64,000 bases of DNA from Alteribacillus sp041949975. GTDB taxonomy: Bacteria; Bacillota; Bacilli; Bacillales; Marinococcaceae. Numbering within the stretch: position 1 is the first letter of the stretch; every line of letters begins with the position of its first letter. Location of the stretch: positions 62,001-126,000 of the forward strand of contig NZ_JBHFQG010000002.1 of assembly GCF_041949975.1 (NCBI RefSeq), in the 5' to 3' direction. This document shows positions 24,922 through 34,533 of the stretch, piece after piece. The notes beneath the pieces were generated by a model, which did not search any database, was not told the origin of the DNA, and worked only from the letters and a program-made list of their open reading frames with translations. The position numbers were made by a program, and so were the translations under genes.

Positions 24922-27585
24922 ATGAACTGGCATCAGCAACCAAAAGAAAAACTTGAAAACATATTACAAGTCACTGCTGGGACAGGGCTCGGTGATGGAC
25001 AGGCTAAAGCTCGTCTGAAACAAGTAGGACCAAATACGCTCGAAGAAAAGAAAAAAGTACCGGGCTGGCTTCTGTTTTTGAACCAGTTCCAGGATACGAT
25101 GATTCTCATCCTGTTAGGTGCGACTGTGATTTCTGCTGCATTAGGAGAATATATTGATGCCATCACAATTATTTTCATAGTTATAATGAACGGGATACTT
25201 GGCTTTATTCAAGAAAATAAAGCAGAAAAATCTCTCGATGCGTTAAAAGAACTAGCCTCACCAACAATAACGGTGAGAAGAAACGGGCAATGGATCACTA
25301 TACCTTCCATAGAAGTAGTTCCTGGAGATGTAGTAAAACTAGCAGGCGGTGACAAAGTAAGCGCAGATATCCGGCTGTTAGAAGCTAATGGTTTAACTGC
25401 AGAAGAATCAGCACTGACGGGCGAATCATACCCCGTTCAAAAAACAGCTGATGTTCTAAAAGAGAGTGACGTTTCTATTGGAGAAAAGCAAAATATGGTG
25501 TTTGCAGGTACATTAATTACAAAAGGGTATGCGACCGGGGTTGTTGTTGCTACAGGAATGAAAACAGAAATGGGAAAAATCGCTCATTTGCTTACCTCAT
25601 CTGAGAAAAATGAAACCCCTCTCCAAAGAAGACTTGCCCACCTAGGGACGATGTTAATTACAGGTGCTCTCTTGCTTACAGGATTAGTCGTTGTACTCGG
25701 TATATGGCAGGGACAACCTATGTATAAAATGTTTCTCTCCGGTGTATCGCTTGCTGTAGCAGCTATTCCAGAAGGACTTCCGGCTATCGTTACTGTTGTA
25801 TTAGCACTTGGTGTCCAGCGCATGATTAAAAGAAATACCATTGTACGACAGCTCCCCGCGGTCGAAACGCTTGGCTGCGCCTCTGTCATTTGTTCGGACA
25901 AGACAGGTACCTTAACGCAGAATAAAATGAAAGTCACCGCATTGTGGAATGGAAGCGGGTTATCTCTTCGCAAGCCGAAAAAAGCTTTTCAAAAAACGAA
26001 AAATGAAAAACTATTAACCTATGGTGCGCTTTGTACTCAAATTGCTATAGATTCCATTCATTCACCAAATCAACAAAAAAGTGATATGAAAGGAGATCCG
26101 ACAGAAAATGCTTTACTTGAAGCTGCTTCCTCTTCGGGAATTGAGCCAAGCGAGCTTTTTTCTAACTACACCGTAGTGCGGAATTTCCCGTTTGATTCGG
26201 AGAGAAAACGAATGTCGGTGTTAGTTAAAAACAAAAAAGGCGAAGCTTTTATCATTACAAAGGGAGCGCCCGATATTCTGCTAGAAAGAACTTCTCATAT
26301 TGATTCAAACAACCGAATAGAAAGGCTGTCTTCCTATAAAAAAAATGAAGTCAAACAGACGATTGGCTATATGGCAAATAAAGCATTGCGGACCATTGCC
26401 GTGGGGTATCGTCCAGTGCGAACAGGTGAAGTCATAAACAGTGCAGAAGCTGCGGAAAGGCATCTTATTTTACTTGGGGTACAAGGAATGATTGATCCGC
26501 CTCGACAGGAAGCAAAAGATGCGATTATGGAATGCCGGCACGCAGGCATTAAAACGATCATGATTACCGGCGATCATAAAGATACCGCTGCAGCAATAGC
26601 AAGAGATATAGGGCTGCTGCCCGAATATGGTCTCGTTATTACTGGAAAAGAGTGGAATCAGGCTTCTGATAAGGAAAAACAAAGCCTTATCCAGCGAGCA
26701 TATGTATTTGCCCGGGTAAGCCCGGAAGATAAATTAAACATTGTAAAAGTGTTAAAAAGTCAAGGCCATATTGTTGCGATGACAGGGGATGGGGTGAATG
26801 ATGCTCCGGCACTAAAAGCAGCCGATATCGGCATTGCTATGGGGAAAACTGGAACAGATGTGGCGAAAGAAGCCTCTGCTCTCATATTACGGGATGATAA
26901 TTTTTCTACTATTCGCTCTGCCATAAAAGAAGGGCGTAATATATATGAAAATATCAGAAAGTTTATCCGCTATATGCTTGCTTCCAACGTTGGAGAAATG
27001 TTAGTCATGCTGTTTGCGGTTATGTTAGGAATGCCGCTTCCATTAGTAGCTATACAAATATTATGGATCAATCTCATTACTGATGGGCTGCCGGCAATGG
27101 CGCTTGGTCTTGACCAGCCAGAAAATGATGTGATGAAACGGCCGCCCCGTTCCTCATCGGAGAGTATTTTTGCACGGGGAATGGGATGGAAGATTATCTC
27201 CAGAGGATTTCTGATTGGATGTGTTACATTACTTGGCTTTATGACTGCTCTCTACGAACAGCCGGATGACTTAATTAGAGCCCAGACGATTGCTTTTTCC
27301 ACTCTTGTGATGGCACAGCTTATTCACGTGTTTGACTGCCGAACGAATCAAACGATTTTTGACAGAAATCCCTTTGAAAATAAATATTTAACAGCAGCCG
27401 TTTTATCTTCTGTCATGCTGCTGCTGCTTGTTATTTACACGCCGATACTGCAGCCAATTTTCCACACCACTCCACTGAGTGTTTTGGAATGGGCGCTTGT
27501 ACTTGCGCTGGCTTCTATTCCTACTTTTGCTCTGGCAGGAAAAACAATGTTCCGTCAAGCGAATGTAAGAAGAGCAAAAGCATAA
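24922..27585 (+). CDS. P-type Ca2+-transporting ATPase (YloB-like, SERCA type IIA)
   Basis: 887-residue membrane pump that uses ATP to move Ca2+ out of the cytoplasm; the B. subtilis homologue is YloB, linked to spore germination and heat resistance. Phosphorylation Asp in ICSDKTGTLTQNKM (residues ~330), actuator loop LTGESYPV, nucleotide domain KGAPDILL, hinge MTGDGVNDAPALK. Calcium site segments: VAAIPEGLPAIV (TM4, PEGL), NVGEMLVM (TM5) and LWINLITDGLPAMALG (TM6, NxxTDG). About 10 membrane segments. Start ATG 24922 follows GGGGTGAGGG; the in-frame GTG 24910 lies within that site. Divergent from rqcH. Confidence 0.93.
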   Translation: MNWHQQPKEKLENILQVTAGTGLGDGQAKARLKQVGPNTLEEKKKVPGWLLFLNQFQDTMILILLGATVISAALGEYIDAITIIFIVIMNGILGFIQENKAEKSLDALKELASPTITVRRNGQWITIPSIEVVPGDVVKLAGGDKVSADIRLLEANGLTAEESALTGESYPVQKTADVLKESDVSIGEKQNMVFAGTLITKGYATGVVVATGMKTEMGKIAHLLTSSEKNETPLQRRLAHLGTMLITGALLLTGLVVVLGIWQGQPMYKMFLSGVSLAVAAIPEGLPAIVTVVLALGVQRMIKRNTIVRQLPAVETLGCASVICSDKTGTLTQNKMKVTALWNGSGLSLRKPKKAFQKTKNEKLLTYGALCTQIAIDSIHSPNQQKSDMKGDPTENALLEAASSSGIEPSELFSNYTVVRNFPFDSERKRMSVLVKNKKGEAFIITKGAPDILLERTSHIDSNNRIERLSSYKKNEVKQTIGYMANKALRTIAVGYRPVRTGEVINSAEAAERHLILLGVQGMIDPPRQEAKDAIMECRHAGIKTIMITGDHKDTAAAIARDIGLLPEYGLVITGKEWNQASDKEKQSLIQRAYVFARVSPEDKLNIVKVLKSQGHIVAMTGDGVNDAPALKAADIGIAMGKTGTDVAKEASALILRDDNFSTIRSAIKEGRNIYENIRKFIRYMLASNVGEMLVMLFAVMLGMPLPLVAIQILWINLITDGLPAMALGLDQPENDVMKRPPRSSSESIFARGMGWKIISRGFLIGCVTLLGFMTALYEQPDDLIRAQTIAFSTLVMAQLIHVFDCRTNQTIFDRNPFENKYLTAAVLSSVMLLLLVIYTPILQPIFHTTPLSVLEWALVLALASIPTFALAGKTMFRQANVRRAKA

Positions 27586-27693
27586 ACAGCCGCAGTACAA
27601 TGAATAAATTTCAGATTCAGCCGCTTCCCCCTTTTCATTGGCTTGTGGCAGGTGGTAAAATTGGATAGAATAGGAGAAGCGGATGTGATAGAC

Positions 27694-28575
27694 ATGTCAG
27701 TAAGTATGACAGGATTTGGCCGTTCCATCGTCGAACAGGACGGCGGTCGGATACTCGTTGAAATGAAGTCGGTTAATCACCGTTTTTGTGATATTCAATT
27801 CCGGATGCCCAGACAGCTGCTGCCGCTTGAAGGCCGTCTGCGCAAGCTAGTTTTAGAGAAGGTGGAACGTGGGAAGGTCGATGTCTTTATATCGTTGGAA
27901 GGAATTTCACCATCTGCAAAACAAGCAAGAGTAGATTGGCCGCTGTTAACGCAAATGATCGATCAGGCGGAAGAACTTGATAAATTAAATGTATTTGATT
28001 CCCGTCTTAAGCTGCAGGATTTTTTGCTTCACCCTGACATTGTGGTGATTGAAGAAAGCTCAAATATGGAAAAAGGGTGGCAGGAAGCGATTGAACAAGC
28101 TGTTACAAAAGCTGCAAACGGCCTTCATGAAATGAGAACAGAGGAAGGGAAAAGGCTGGAAGCGGATGTGAAAAAACGAATTAATACTATCCACTACCTG
28201 ACTTCAAGACTGCAGGACCAGGCACCAGCAGTTGTTTCGGCATACAGAGAACGTTTGCATGACAGGATTCGTGAATTAATGGACGGTGAATATGAGCCAG
28301 ATGAAAGCCGACTATTAACAGAAGCTGCAGTGTTTGCCGATAAAACAAATATTGATGAAGAATTGACCAGACTTTTTTCTCATTGTGATCAATTTATTAT
28401 CTCTTTGGAAGCTGAAGGAGCCAAAGGAAGAAAATTGGATTTTTTAATCCAGGAAATGAACAGAGAAATGAACACAATAGGATCTAAGGCAAATAATACA
28501 TCACTAAGCCATCTTGTTGTAGATTTAAAGAGTGAACTTGAAAAAGTAAAAGAACAAGTACAGAATATAGAGTAG
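27694..28575 (+). CDS. yicC: YicC/YloC family endoribonuclease
   Basis: 293 residues. The family N-terminus SMTGFGRS is followed by EMKSVNHRFCDIQFRMPRQL. The C-terminal DUF1732 part has EAAVFADKTNIDEELTRL and GRKLDFLIQEMNREMNTIGSKAN. YicC-family proteins have been shown to act as endoribonucleases. Two starts are possible. ATG 27694 has GGATGTGA (27681-27688) at 5 nt and gives the usual family N-terminus. GTG 27685 has AGGAG at 8 nt and would add three residues. First of the run yicC-remA-gmk-rpoZ-coaBC-priA, in the same order as B. subtilis. Confidence 0.9.
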   Translation: MSVSMTGFGRSIVEQDGGRILVEMKSVNHRFCDIQFRMPRQLLPLEGRLRKLVLEKVERGKVDVFISLEGISPSAKQARVDWPLLTQMIDQAEELDKLNVFDSRLKLQDFLLHPDIVVIEESSNMEKGWQEAIEQAVTKAANGLHEMRTEEGKRLEADVKKRINTIHYLTSRLQDQAPAVVSAYRERLHDRIRELMDGEYEPDESRLLTEAAVFADKTNIDEELTRLFSHCDQFIISLEAEGAKGRKLDFLIQEMNREMNTIGSKANNTSLSHLVVDLKSELEKVKEQVQNIE

Positions 28576-28660
28576 TCAGCGAACGCATTTTCGTATATAT
28601 TTATAGTAATGTGGTAAAAATAGAGCGTAGCTGTCGCTCCTGATGAAGTGAGGGATACTA

Positions 28661-28921
28661 GTGAACATTAAACTTATAAACATCGGTTTTGGAAATATCG
28701 TTTCGGCTAATCGTATTATTTCTATTGTCAGCCCCGAATCTGCACCTATTAAACGAATCATTCAGGAAGCAAGAGATAGAAATATGCTTGTTGATGCGAC
28801 ATACGGCAGAAGAACGCGGGCAGTTATTATTGCAGACAGCGATCATGTCATTTTATCTGCTGTGCAGCCTGAAACGGTAGCTCAGCGTTTAAATACGAAA
28901 GATGACGTTTCTGATGATTAA
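28661..28921 (+). CDS. remA: Biofilm matrix regulator RemA (DUF370)
   Basis: 86-residue DNA-binding protein that in B. subtilis activates extracellular matrix and osmoprotection genes as a ring-forming oligomer. The sequence is nearly canonical: INIGFGNIVSANRIISIVSP, ESAPIKRIIQEARDRNML, DATYGRRTRAVII and HVILSAVQPETVA. Starts with GTG 28661 after GTGAGGGA. Spore formers without biofilm operons also keep this gene, so the exact regulon here is unknown. It sits between yicC and gmk. Confidence 0.95.
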   Translation: MNIKLINIGFGNIVSANRIISIVSPESAPIKRIIQEARDRNMLVDATYGRRTRAVIIADSDHVILSAVQPETVAQRLNTKDDVSDD

Positions 28922-28962
28922 AACTTCTCATAGGATTTTTGGCAAGAAAGGCGTTGGAAAGA

Positions 28963-29577
28963 ATGAAAGATGAAAAAGGGCTGCTGATTGTATTGTCTGG
29001 ACCGGCTGGAGTGGGAAAAGGAACAGTATGCAACGCCCTCCGAGGTATAGATACCGGAATTGAATATTCTGTTTCTGCTACTACTAGACAGCCTAGAGAA
29101 GGAGAAGTTCATGGTGTGAACTACTTCTTTAAAACAAAGCAGGAGTTTGAGCAAATGATTGAAGAAAACAGACTGCTTGAATGGGCCAAATATGTAGACA
29201 ATTATTATGGCACTCCTCTAGACTATGTGGAAGAGACAATTGAAAAAGGGAAAGACATTATTCTGGAAATTGAAGTGCAAGGTGCCAAAAAAGTCAAAGA
29301 AAGATATCCAGAAGGTGTTTTTATCTTTTTAATGCCGCCGAGCCTTGCTGAATTAAGGAGCCGCATCGTTGGCAGAGGAACAGAAAACGAGGACCTCATT
29401 AATAAACGGATGACCGTGGCTCGTGAAGAAATTGATATGATGGAAAACTATGATTATGTTGTGGAAAATGATGAAGTTGATAAAGCAGTCGGGAGAATTC
29501 AAGCGATTGTCACAGCAGAACACTGCAAAAAAGAACGTTTAATAGAAAAATATAAACAACTTGCGGAGGTTGAATAG
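28963..29577 (+). CDS. gmk: Guanylate kinase
   Basis: 204-residue kinase converting GMP (or dGMP) to GDP. P-loop LSGPAGVGKGTV (residues 10-21). GMP-binding TTRQPREGEVHGVNYFF, the EWAKYVDNYYGTP signature, EIEVQGAKKVK and FIFLMPPS are all in place. Start ATG 28963 gives the same length as B. subtilis Gmk (204) and follows GGAAAG; an in-frame TTG at 28939 is not favoured. rpoZ follows after 3 nt. Confidence 0.97.
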   Translation: MKDEKGLLIVLSGPAGVGKGTVCNALRGIDTGIEYSVSATTRQPREGEVHGVNYFFKTKQEFEQMIEENRLLEWAKYVDNYYGTPLDYVEETIEKGKDIILEIEVQGAKKVKERYPEGVFIFLMPPSLAELRSRIVGRGTENEDLINKRMTVAREEIDMMENYDYVVENDEVDKAVGRIQAIVTAEHCKKERLIEKYKQLAEVE

Positions 29578-29580
29578 CCC

Positions 29581-29784
29581 ATGTTATACCCTTCCATTGA
29601 CAGTTTAATGAAACATATTGATTCAAAGTACACGCTTGTTACCATTTCAGCGCGGCGCGCCCGCGACTTAAAAGAAGTAGAAGAGACAGATCCTCTTATT
29701 GACGATTATGAATCGTCCAAACTAGTCGGTGTGGCTCTAGAAGAAATCGAGCATAGAAAGTTAGGCTATAAACATACAGAGTGA
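29581..29784 (+). CDS. rpoZ: RNA polymerase omega subunit
   Basis: 67-residue subunit that helps beta-prime fold and stabilises core RNA polymerase. It begins MLYPSIDSLMKHIDSKYTLV, with the conserved ISARRARDLKE helix, and ends VGVALEEIEHRKLGYKH. Normal size for Bacillota. Starts 3 nt after the gmk stop, with TTGCGGAGGTTG upstream inside gmk. A strong terminator follows. Confidence 0.95.
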   Translation: MLYPSIDSLMKHIDSKYTLVTISARRARDLKEVEETDPLIDDYESSKLVGVALEEIEHRKLGYKHTE

Positions 29785-29794
29785 ACCGAAGACG

Positions 29795-29829
29795 ACAACA
29801 ACCTATAAAAGTTATAGGTTGTTGTTTTA
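29795..29829 (+). terminator. Terminator after rpoZ
   Basis: ACAACAACCTATAA at 29795-29808 is perfectly complementary to TTATAGGTTGTTGT at 29812-29825, with a 3-nt loop, followed by TTT. coaBC, 64 nt downstream, may have its own promoter or rely on read-through. Confidence 0.75.
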
Positions 29830-29892
29830 CTTAAAGAAATCCTTTAGGGAACTTTAAAAGATTCCATAAAACATAGATGGAGAGGAATAAAT

Positions 29893-31098
29893 ATGCTGCA
29901 AAATAAACATATTTTATTAGGTGTAAGCGGCGGCATTGCAGCTTTTAAAGCAGCAGCGCTCGCAAGTAAACTAACCCAGGCAGGCGCCACAGTGAAGGTT
30001 ATTATGACGGAGCATGCCAAAGAATTTGTCACACCGTTAACATTTCAGGCTTTAACAAGAGAAAGAGTTTATGACGATACTTTTGCTGAAAAAGATCCAG
30101 AAAAAGTGGCTCATATTGATATTGCCGATTGGGCAGATCTAGTTATTATTGCTCCGGCCACCGCGAATCTGTTGGGTAAAGCTGCAAATGGAATAGCAGA
30201 TGACATGCTTTCCACCACACTGCTTGCCGCCACCTGTCCCGTTTATATGGCACCTGCCATGAACGTAAATATGTATAACCAGCCAGCAGTACAGCAAAAT
30301 ATGGAGACGCTCAAAGGCAGGGGCTGCCGTTTTATTGAACCGGGAGATGGATATCTTGCCTGCGGATGGGTAGGAAAAGGACGCTTAGCTGAACCGGAAG
30401 AAATAGTAGCTTTTTTAGAAGCAGAGGAAAAAGTTCACACTTCTTTAGCAGGTAAAAAGATTTTGGTCACAGCTGGTCCCACCTATGAATATGTAGATCC
30501 TGTCCGTGTTTTCACCAATCCTTCAACCGGGAAAATGGGTTTTGCTATAGCTGCAGAAGCAGCCGCCCTTGAAGCGGAGGTTACTCTTATTGCAGGTCCG
30601 GTGCAGCTCGATGACCCTCCAGGGGTAAAAAGAATCAATGTTACCACTGCAGAAGAAATGTATAACGAAGTCATGAATTTATATCCCTCAACGGATATTG
30701 TAGTGAAAACAGCTGCTGTTGCCGATTACAAACCTAAAAATATTCTTTCTCAAAAAGCAAAAAAGCAGGACGGCGATATGGATATTCCTATGGAGCGGAC
30801 AATCGACATTCTAGCTGAACTAGGCAGGCAGAAAGCTGCTCATCAACTATTAATTGGCTTTGCGGCAGAATCTAATAATATAGCTAATTATGCAGTAGAC
30901 AAATTAGAACGAAAAAACCTTGATATGGTAGTAGGAAATAATATTACAGCAGAAGATGCAGGATTTCGCTCGGAAACCAATAGAGTCATCATTGTGCAAA
31001 AAGGACAGGAACCAGAAGACCTGCCGTTAATGACAAAAACAGAAACAGCAAAAGAAATTCTCCGCCGTGTGGAAATACTTATAAAAAGGGACGCTTAA
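29893..31098 (+). CDS. coaBC: Bifunctional phosphopantothenoylcysteine decarboxylase / phosphopantothenate-cysteine ligase
   Basis: 401-residue flavoprotein for two steps of coenzyme A synthesis. CoaC half (1-~185): GVSGGIAAFKAA, the FMN and active-site block HIDIADWADLVIIAPATAN, APAMNVNMY, and the catalytic Cys loop LACGWVGKGRL. CoaB half (~187-401): ILVTAGPTYEYVDPVR, NPSTGKMGFAIA, VKTAAVADYKPK (Lys) and GFAAESNN. ATG 29893 follows GGAGAGGA. priA starts 2 nt after the stop. Confidence 0.97.
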   Translation: MLQNKHILLGVSGGIAAFKAAALASKLTQAGATVKVIMTEHAKEFVTPLTFQALTRERVYDDTFAEKDPEKVAHIDIADWADLVIIAPATANLLGKAANGIADDMLSTTLLAATCPVYMAPAMNVNMYNQPAVQQNMETLKGRGCRFIEPGDGYLACGWVGKGRLAEPEEIVAFLEAEEKVHTSLAGKKILVTAGPTYEYVDPVRVFTNPSTGKMGFAIAAEAAALEAEVTLIAGPVQLDDPPGVKRINVTTAEEMYNEVMNLYPSTDIVVKTAAVADYKPKNILSQKAKKQDGDMDIPMERTIDILAELGRQKAAHQLLIGFAAESNNIANYAVDKLERKNLDMVVGNNITAEDAGFRSETNRVIIVQKGQEPEDLPLMTKTETAKEILRRVEILIKRDA

Positions 31099-31100
31099 CG

Positions 31101-33512
31101 ATGTATGCCAAAGTAATAGTAGACGTCGCTTCCGGACAGACAAATAGAGCATTTGATTACCGTATTCCAGAAGAACTCCAACGTTTAATACTGCCGGGTA
31201 TGCGGGTGATTGTTCCTTTTGGGTCGAGAAAAATCCAGGGCTTTGTGTGGGATATTACAGAAGAATCAGATCTTGATAGAGTAAAGCCTATTTCTGAAAT
31301 GCTGGATCCATATCCCGTTTTAACGAAAGAAATGCTAGAGCTTGGGGATTGGCTTGCAGAAGAGACAGTCTGTTTTCTTATAACTGCTTTACAGTCTATG
31401 ATTCCCTCAGCGATAAGAGCCAAGCCGAAAAAAATCCTGCAGCTGCGTACAGAAAAACATTACCTGCCACCTGCGCTTCAGGCAGTTTTTGCCGGAAAAA
31501 AAGCAGTGGACTGGGCCGAGCTTCCGAACGAAAAAGGAATCTTCTCATTAATAAAACAATCTGTCGAAAAAGGTGAAATCGAAGTAGAGTACCTGGTAAA
31601 AGATAAAACCAAAAAGAAAACGATCCAATCCATTAGAATCAACCCAAAATACCAGGGTGCAGCATTTGCTGATATTCTAGGAAACAGAGCTAAAAAACAA
31701 ATAGCTGTTATGGAATGGCTTTCGGATAACTATCCAGATAAATCGGTACCTATAAAAGACCTGACAGAAACCTTACAAACTTCTAAACAAACCATTCAGC
31801 AATTAATAAGTAAAGAAATCTTATTATTAGAATCTATAGAAGAATACCGCGACCCATATAGTGACCGTTCTTTTTCCCCGGCTCCACGTCCCGAACTTAC
31901 TGGTCAGCAAAGAAATGTACTAGGTCCCGTTCGATCAGCGATTGACTCAAACCAGGATACAACCTTTTTACTGCGGGGAGTAACGGGGAGCGGTAAAACA
32001 GAAGTTTATCTTCAAGCAATTGAGAAAGTCCTTGCAAAAGACGAAGAAGCTATTGTTCTCGTGCCTGAAATATCCTTGACTCCGCAGATGGTCGAAAGGT
32101 TCAAAGGACGGTTCGGTTCGAAAGTAGCTGTACTTCACAGCGCTTTGTCTGCTGGAGAAAAATATGATGAATGGAGAAAAATTCACCGAAAAGAAGTGCA
32201 AGTGGCGGTAGGAGCACGCTCGGCTGTATTTGCACCGTTTGAAAAATTAGGACTGATTATTATAGATGAAGAACATGAAGGAAGCTACAAACAAGAAGAC
32301 CACCCCAGGTACCATGCCCGCCAGATTGCGATCTGGAGAGGAAGCTATCATAATTGTCCTATCATTTTAGGAAGTGCCACTCCTTCTTTAGAATCTTATG
32401 CCAGAGCAAAACGGGGAGTATATAAACTTCTTGAACTGAAAGATCGTGTGAACAAAACGGCTATGCCTGAAGTGAATGTAATAGATATGCGCGAGGAATT
32501 AAAAAAAGGCAACCGCTCTGTTTTTTCAGAACTTCTTTTACAAAAGCTGCGAGAAAGACTGGAGTGTAATGAACAAGCTGTTTTGTTTTTAAACAGAAGA
32601 GGGTACTCGACATTTGTTATGTGCCGTAATTGCGGCTATACTGCGGAATGCCCTCATTGTGAAATTACGTTAACTTATCATCATACGCAGAGAAAACTGA
32701 AATGTCATTACTGCGGGTATGAAGAACCTATGCTGACTACCTGTCCTGCATGTGAGAGTGAGCATATCCGGTTTTTCGGTACAGGGACACAAAAGGTGGA
32801 AGAAGAACTGACTAAGCTTCTTCCTGAAGCAAGGGTAATTAGAATGGATGTAGATACGACGTCTAAAAAAGGGTCACATGAAAAATTACTCCAGGCATTT
32901 GGCAGAGGAGAAGCAGATATTTTACTTGGAACACAAATGATAGCAAAAGGTCTTGATTTTCCAAGAATTACTTTAGCAGGAGTGTTAGCAGCTGATACGA
33001 TGCTTCATTTACCCGATTTCAGAGCATCAGAGCGAACGTTTCAGCTTTTAACACAAGTGAGTGGAAGAGCCGGACGGGATAAATTAACTGGAGAAGTTGT
33101 CATACAAACGTATACCCCGGACCATTACAGTATCCAGCATGCCAAAACCCACAATTACGAATCTTTCAGCTTAGAAGAAATGGGGCACCGAAAAAGAAGC
33201 GGTTATCCACCTTATTATTATTTAGCTCTGGTTACTATTTCTAATGAGGATGCGGTGAAGGTGATGCAGACGGCAGAAAAAATTGCAGCCTTTCTAAGAG
33301 AATCGTTTTCTCCTGAAACAAAAGTGCTGGGACCGACTGTTTCACCAATTGCCCGTATAAAAGATAGATATCGTTATCAATGCATGATAAAATACAGAAA
33401 TGAGCCCAATTTAACTTATGTTTTAAATCAAATAGCCAGCCGGTATCAAAAGGAAATGGCAACTGATAAATTATTTATTTCCATCGATATGAACCCGCAA
33501 ATGTTCATGTAG
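31101..33512 (+). CDS. priA: Primosomal replication restart helicase PriA
   Basis: 803-residue 3'-5' helicase that recognises stalled forks and reloads the replisome. N-terminal DNA-binding domain (YAKVIVDV...VPFGSRKIQGFVWD). Helicase motifs: Walker A GVTGSGKTEVYLQ (~residues 293-305), DEEH box IIIDEEHEGSYKQ, motif III LGSATPSLES, and C-terminal GTQMIAKGLDFP and QVSGRAGR. Zinc-binding cysteines: CRNCGYTAECPHC and CHYCGYEEPMLTTCPAC. In B. subtilis def lies between priA and fmt; here a terminator and fmt follow directly. Confidence 0.97.
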   Translation: MYAKVIVDVASGQTNRAFDYRIPEELQRLILPGMRVIVPFGSRKIQGFVWDITEESDLDRVKPISEMLDPYPVLTKEMLELGDWLAEETVCFLITALQSMIPSAIRAKPKKILQLRTEKHYLPPALQAVFAGKKAVDWAELPNEKGIFSLIKQSVEKGEIEVEYLVKDKTKKKTIQSIRINPKYQGAAFADILGNRAKKQIAVMEWLSDNYPDKSVPIKDLTETLQTSKQTIQQLISKEILLLESIEEYRDPYSDRSFSPAPRPELTGQQRNVLGPVRSAIDSNQDTTFLLRGVTGSGKTEVYLQAIEKVLAKDEEAIVLVPEISLTPQMVERFKGRFGSKVAVLHSALSAGEKYDEWRKIHRKEVQVAVGARSAVFAPFEKLGLIIIDEEHEGSYKQEDHPRYHARQIAIWRGSYHNCPIILGSATPSLESYARAKRGVYKLLELKDRVNKTAMPEVNVIDMREELKKGNRSVFSELLLQKLRERLECNEQAVLFLNRRGYSTFVMCRNCGYTAECPHCEITLTYHHTQRKLKCHYCGYEEPMLTTCPACESEHIRFFGTGTQKVEEELTKLLPEARVIRMDVDTTSKKGSHEKLLQAFGRGEADILLGTQMIAKGLDFPRITLAGVLAADTMLHLPDFRASERTFQLLTQVSGRAGRDKLTGEVVIQTYTPDHYSIQHAKTHNYESFSLEEMGHRKRSGYPPYYYLALVTISNEDAVKVMQTAEKIAAFLRESFSPETKVLGPTVSPIARIKDRYRYQCMIKYRNEPNLTYVLNQIASRYQKEMATDKLFISIDMNPQMFM

Positions 33513-33516
33513 TTTC

Positions 33517-33552
33517 AGCCCCGCTGCCAACCATAACTGCGGGGCTCCTTTT
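33517..33552 (+). terminator. Terminator after priA
   Basis: AGCCCCGC at 33517-33524 pairs with GCGGGGCT at 33539-33546, followed by CCTTTT. The T-run is short but the stem is strong. Confidence 0.65.
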
Positions 33553-33585
33553 ATGAATGAATGAAGGAAGGAAAGGACGGATACG

Positions 33586-34533
33586 ATGAGAGTCATTTTT
33601 ATGGGAACTCCCGATTTTTCTGTTCCTATTTTGAGAGGATTAGTGGAAGAAGGTTATAACATTGAAGCGGTCGTTACACAGCCGGACCGCCCTAAAGGAA
33701 GAAAAAAAACACTGACTCCGCCGCCGGTAAAGGAAGAAGCACTGAAACAAGGTTTAAGAGTTCTGCAGCCGGAAACACTAAAAAAGAAAGAAAACGTGCA
33801 AGAAATTTTAAATATACAACCAGATCTAATTATTACAGCTGCTTTTGGGAAGATCCTGCCGGAATCTATTCTAAAAGCTCCGACCTATGGAGCAGTCAAT
33901 GTACATGCTTCTCTGCTTCCTAAATACAGAGGCGGGGCACCGATTCATCAGGCAGTCATCGACGGAGAAAAAAAGACAGGCATCACCATCATGTATATGG
34001 CGAAACAGCTGGACGCAGGAGATATTTTAACTCAACAAGAAGTAGACATTACAGACACCGACACAACAGGAAGTCTTCATGATAAATTAAGCGTAACCGG
34101 ACGAGATTTATTATTACAAACACTGCCTGATCTTATACAAGGTAAACTGACACCTAAAGCTCAAAATGAGGAAGAAGCAACCTTTGCCCCTAATATTCAG
34201 CGCGGGCAGGAAAAAATTGATTGGTCGAAGCCGGGACAGGCTGTTTATGACCACATCCGCGGAATGAATCCGTGGCCGGTGGCTTATTCAACCTACCACG
34301 GTAAAGCTTTTAAAATATGGAAGGCAGAAAAAGCAGCATCTTCAAATGATCTGCTTCCTCCTGGGACGATTGAAGCAATAAACGAAGACGGCATCGTAGT
34401 AAAAACGGGAGATCATCTATCGATTGAAATTAAAGAAATCCAGCCATCAGGAAAGAAACGAATGAAAGCTGCCGATTTCCTGAGAGGAAATCACGGTTTT
34501 AAAACAGGAGAGCAATTTAATAATGGCCAATAA
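33586..34533 (+). CDS. fmt: Methionyl-tRNA formyltransferase
   Basis: 315-residue enzyme that formylates Met-tRNA-fMet using 10-formyltetrahydrofolate. N-terminal RVIFMGTPDFSVPIL. The catalytic block is AVNVHASLLPKYRGGAPIHQAV (conserved Asn, His), with Asp in MAKQLDAGDIL. The C-terminal OB-fold tRNA-binding domain begins around residue 205 (IRGMNPWPVAY). ATG 33586 follows GAAAGGA. Its 3' end overlaps rsmB by 11 nt. Confidence 0.97.
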   Translation: MRVIFMGTPDFSVPILRGLVEEGYNIEAVVTQPDRPKGRKKTLTPPPVKEEALKQGLRVLQPETLKKKENVQEILNIQPDLIITAAFGKILPESILKAPTYGAVNVHASLLPKYRGGAPIHQAVIDGEKKTGITIMYMAKQLDAGDILTQQEVDITDTDTTGSLHDKLSVTGRDLLLQTLPDLIQGKLTPKAQNEEEATFAPNIQRGQEKIDWSKPGQAVYDHIRGMNPWPVAYSTYHGKAFKIWKAEKAASSNDLLPPGTIEAINEDGIVVKTGDHLSIEIKEIQPSGKKRMKAADFLRGNHGFKTGEQFNNGQ

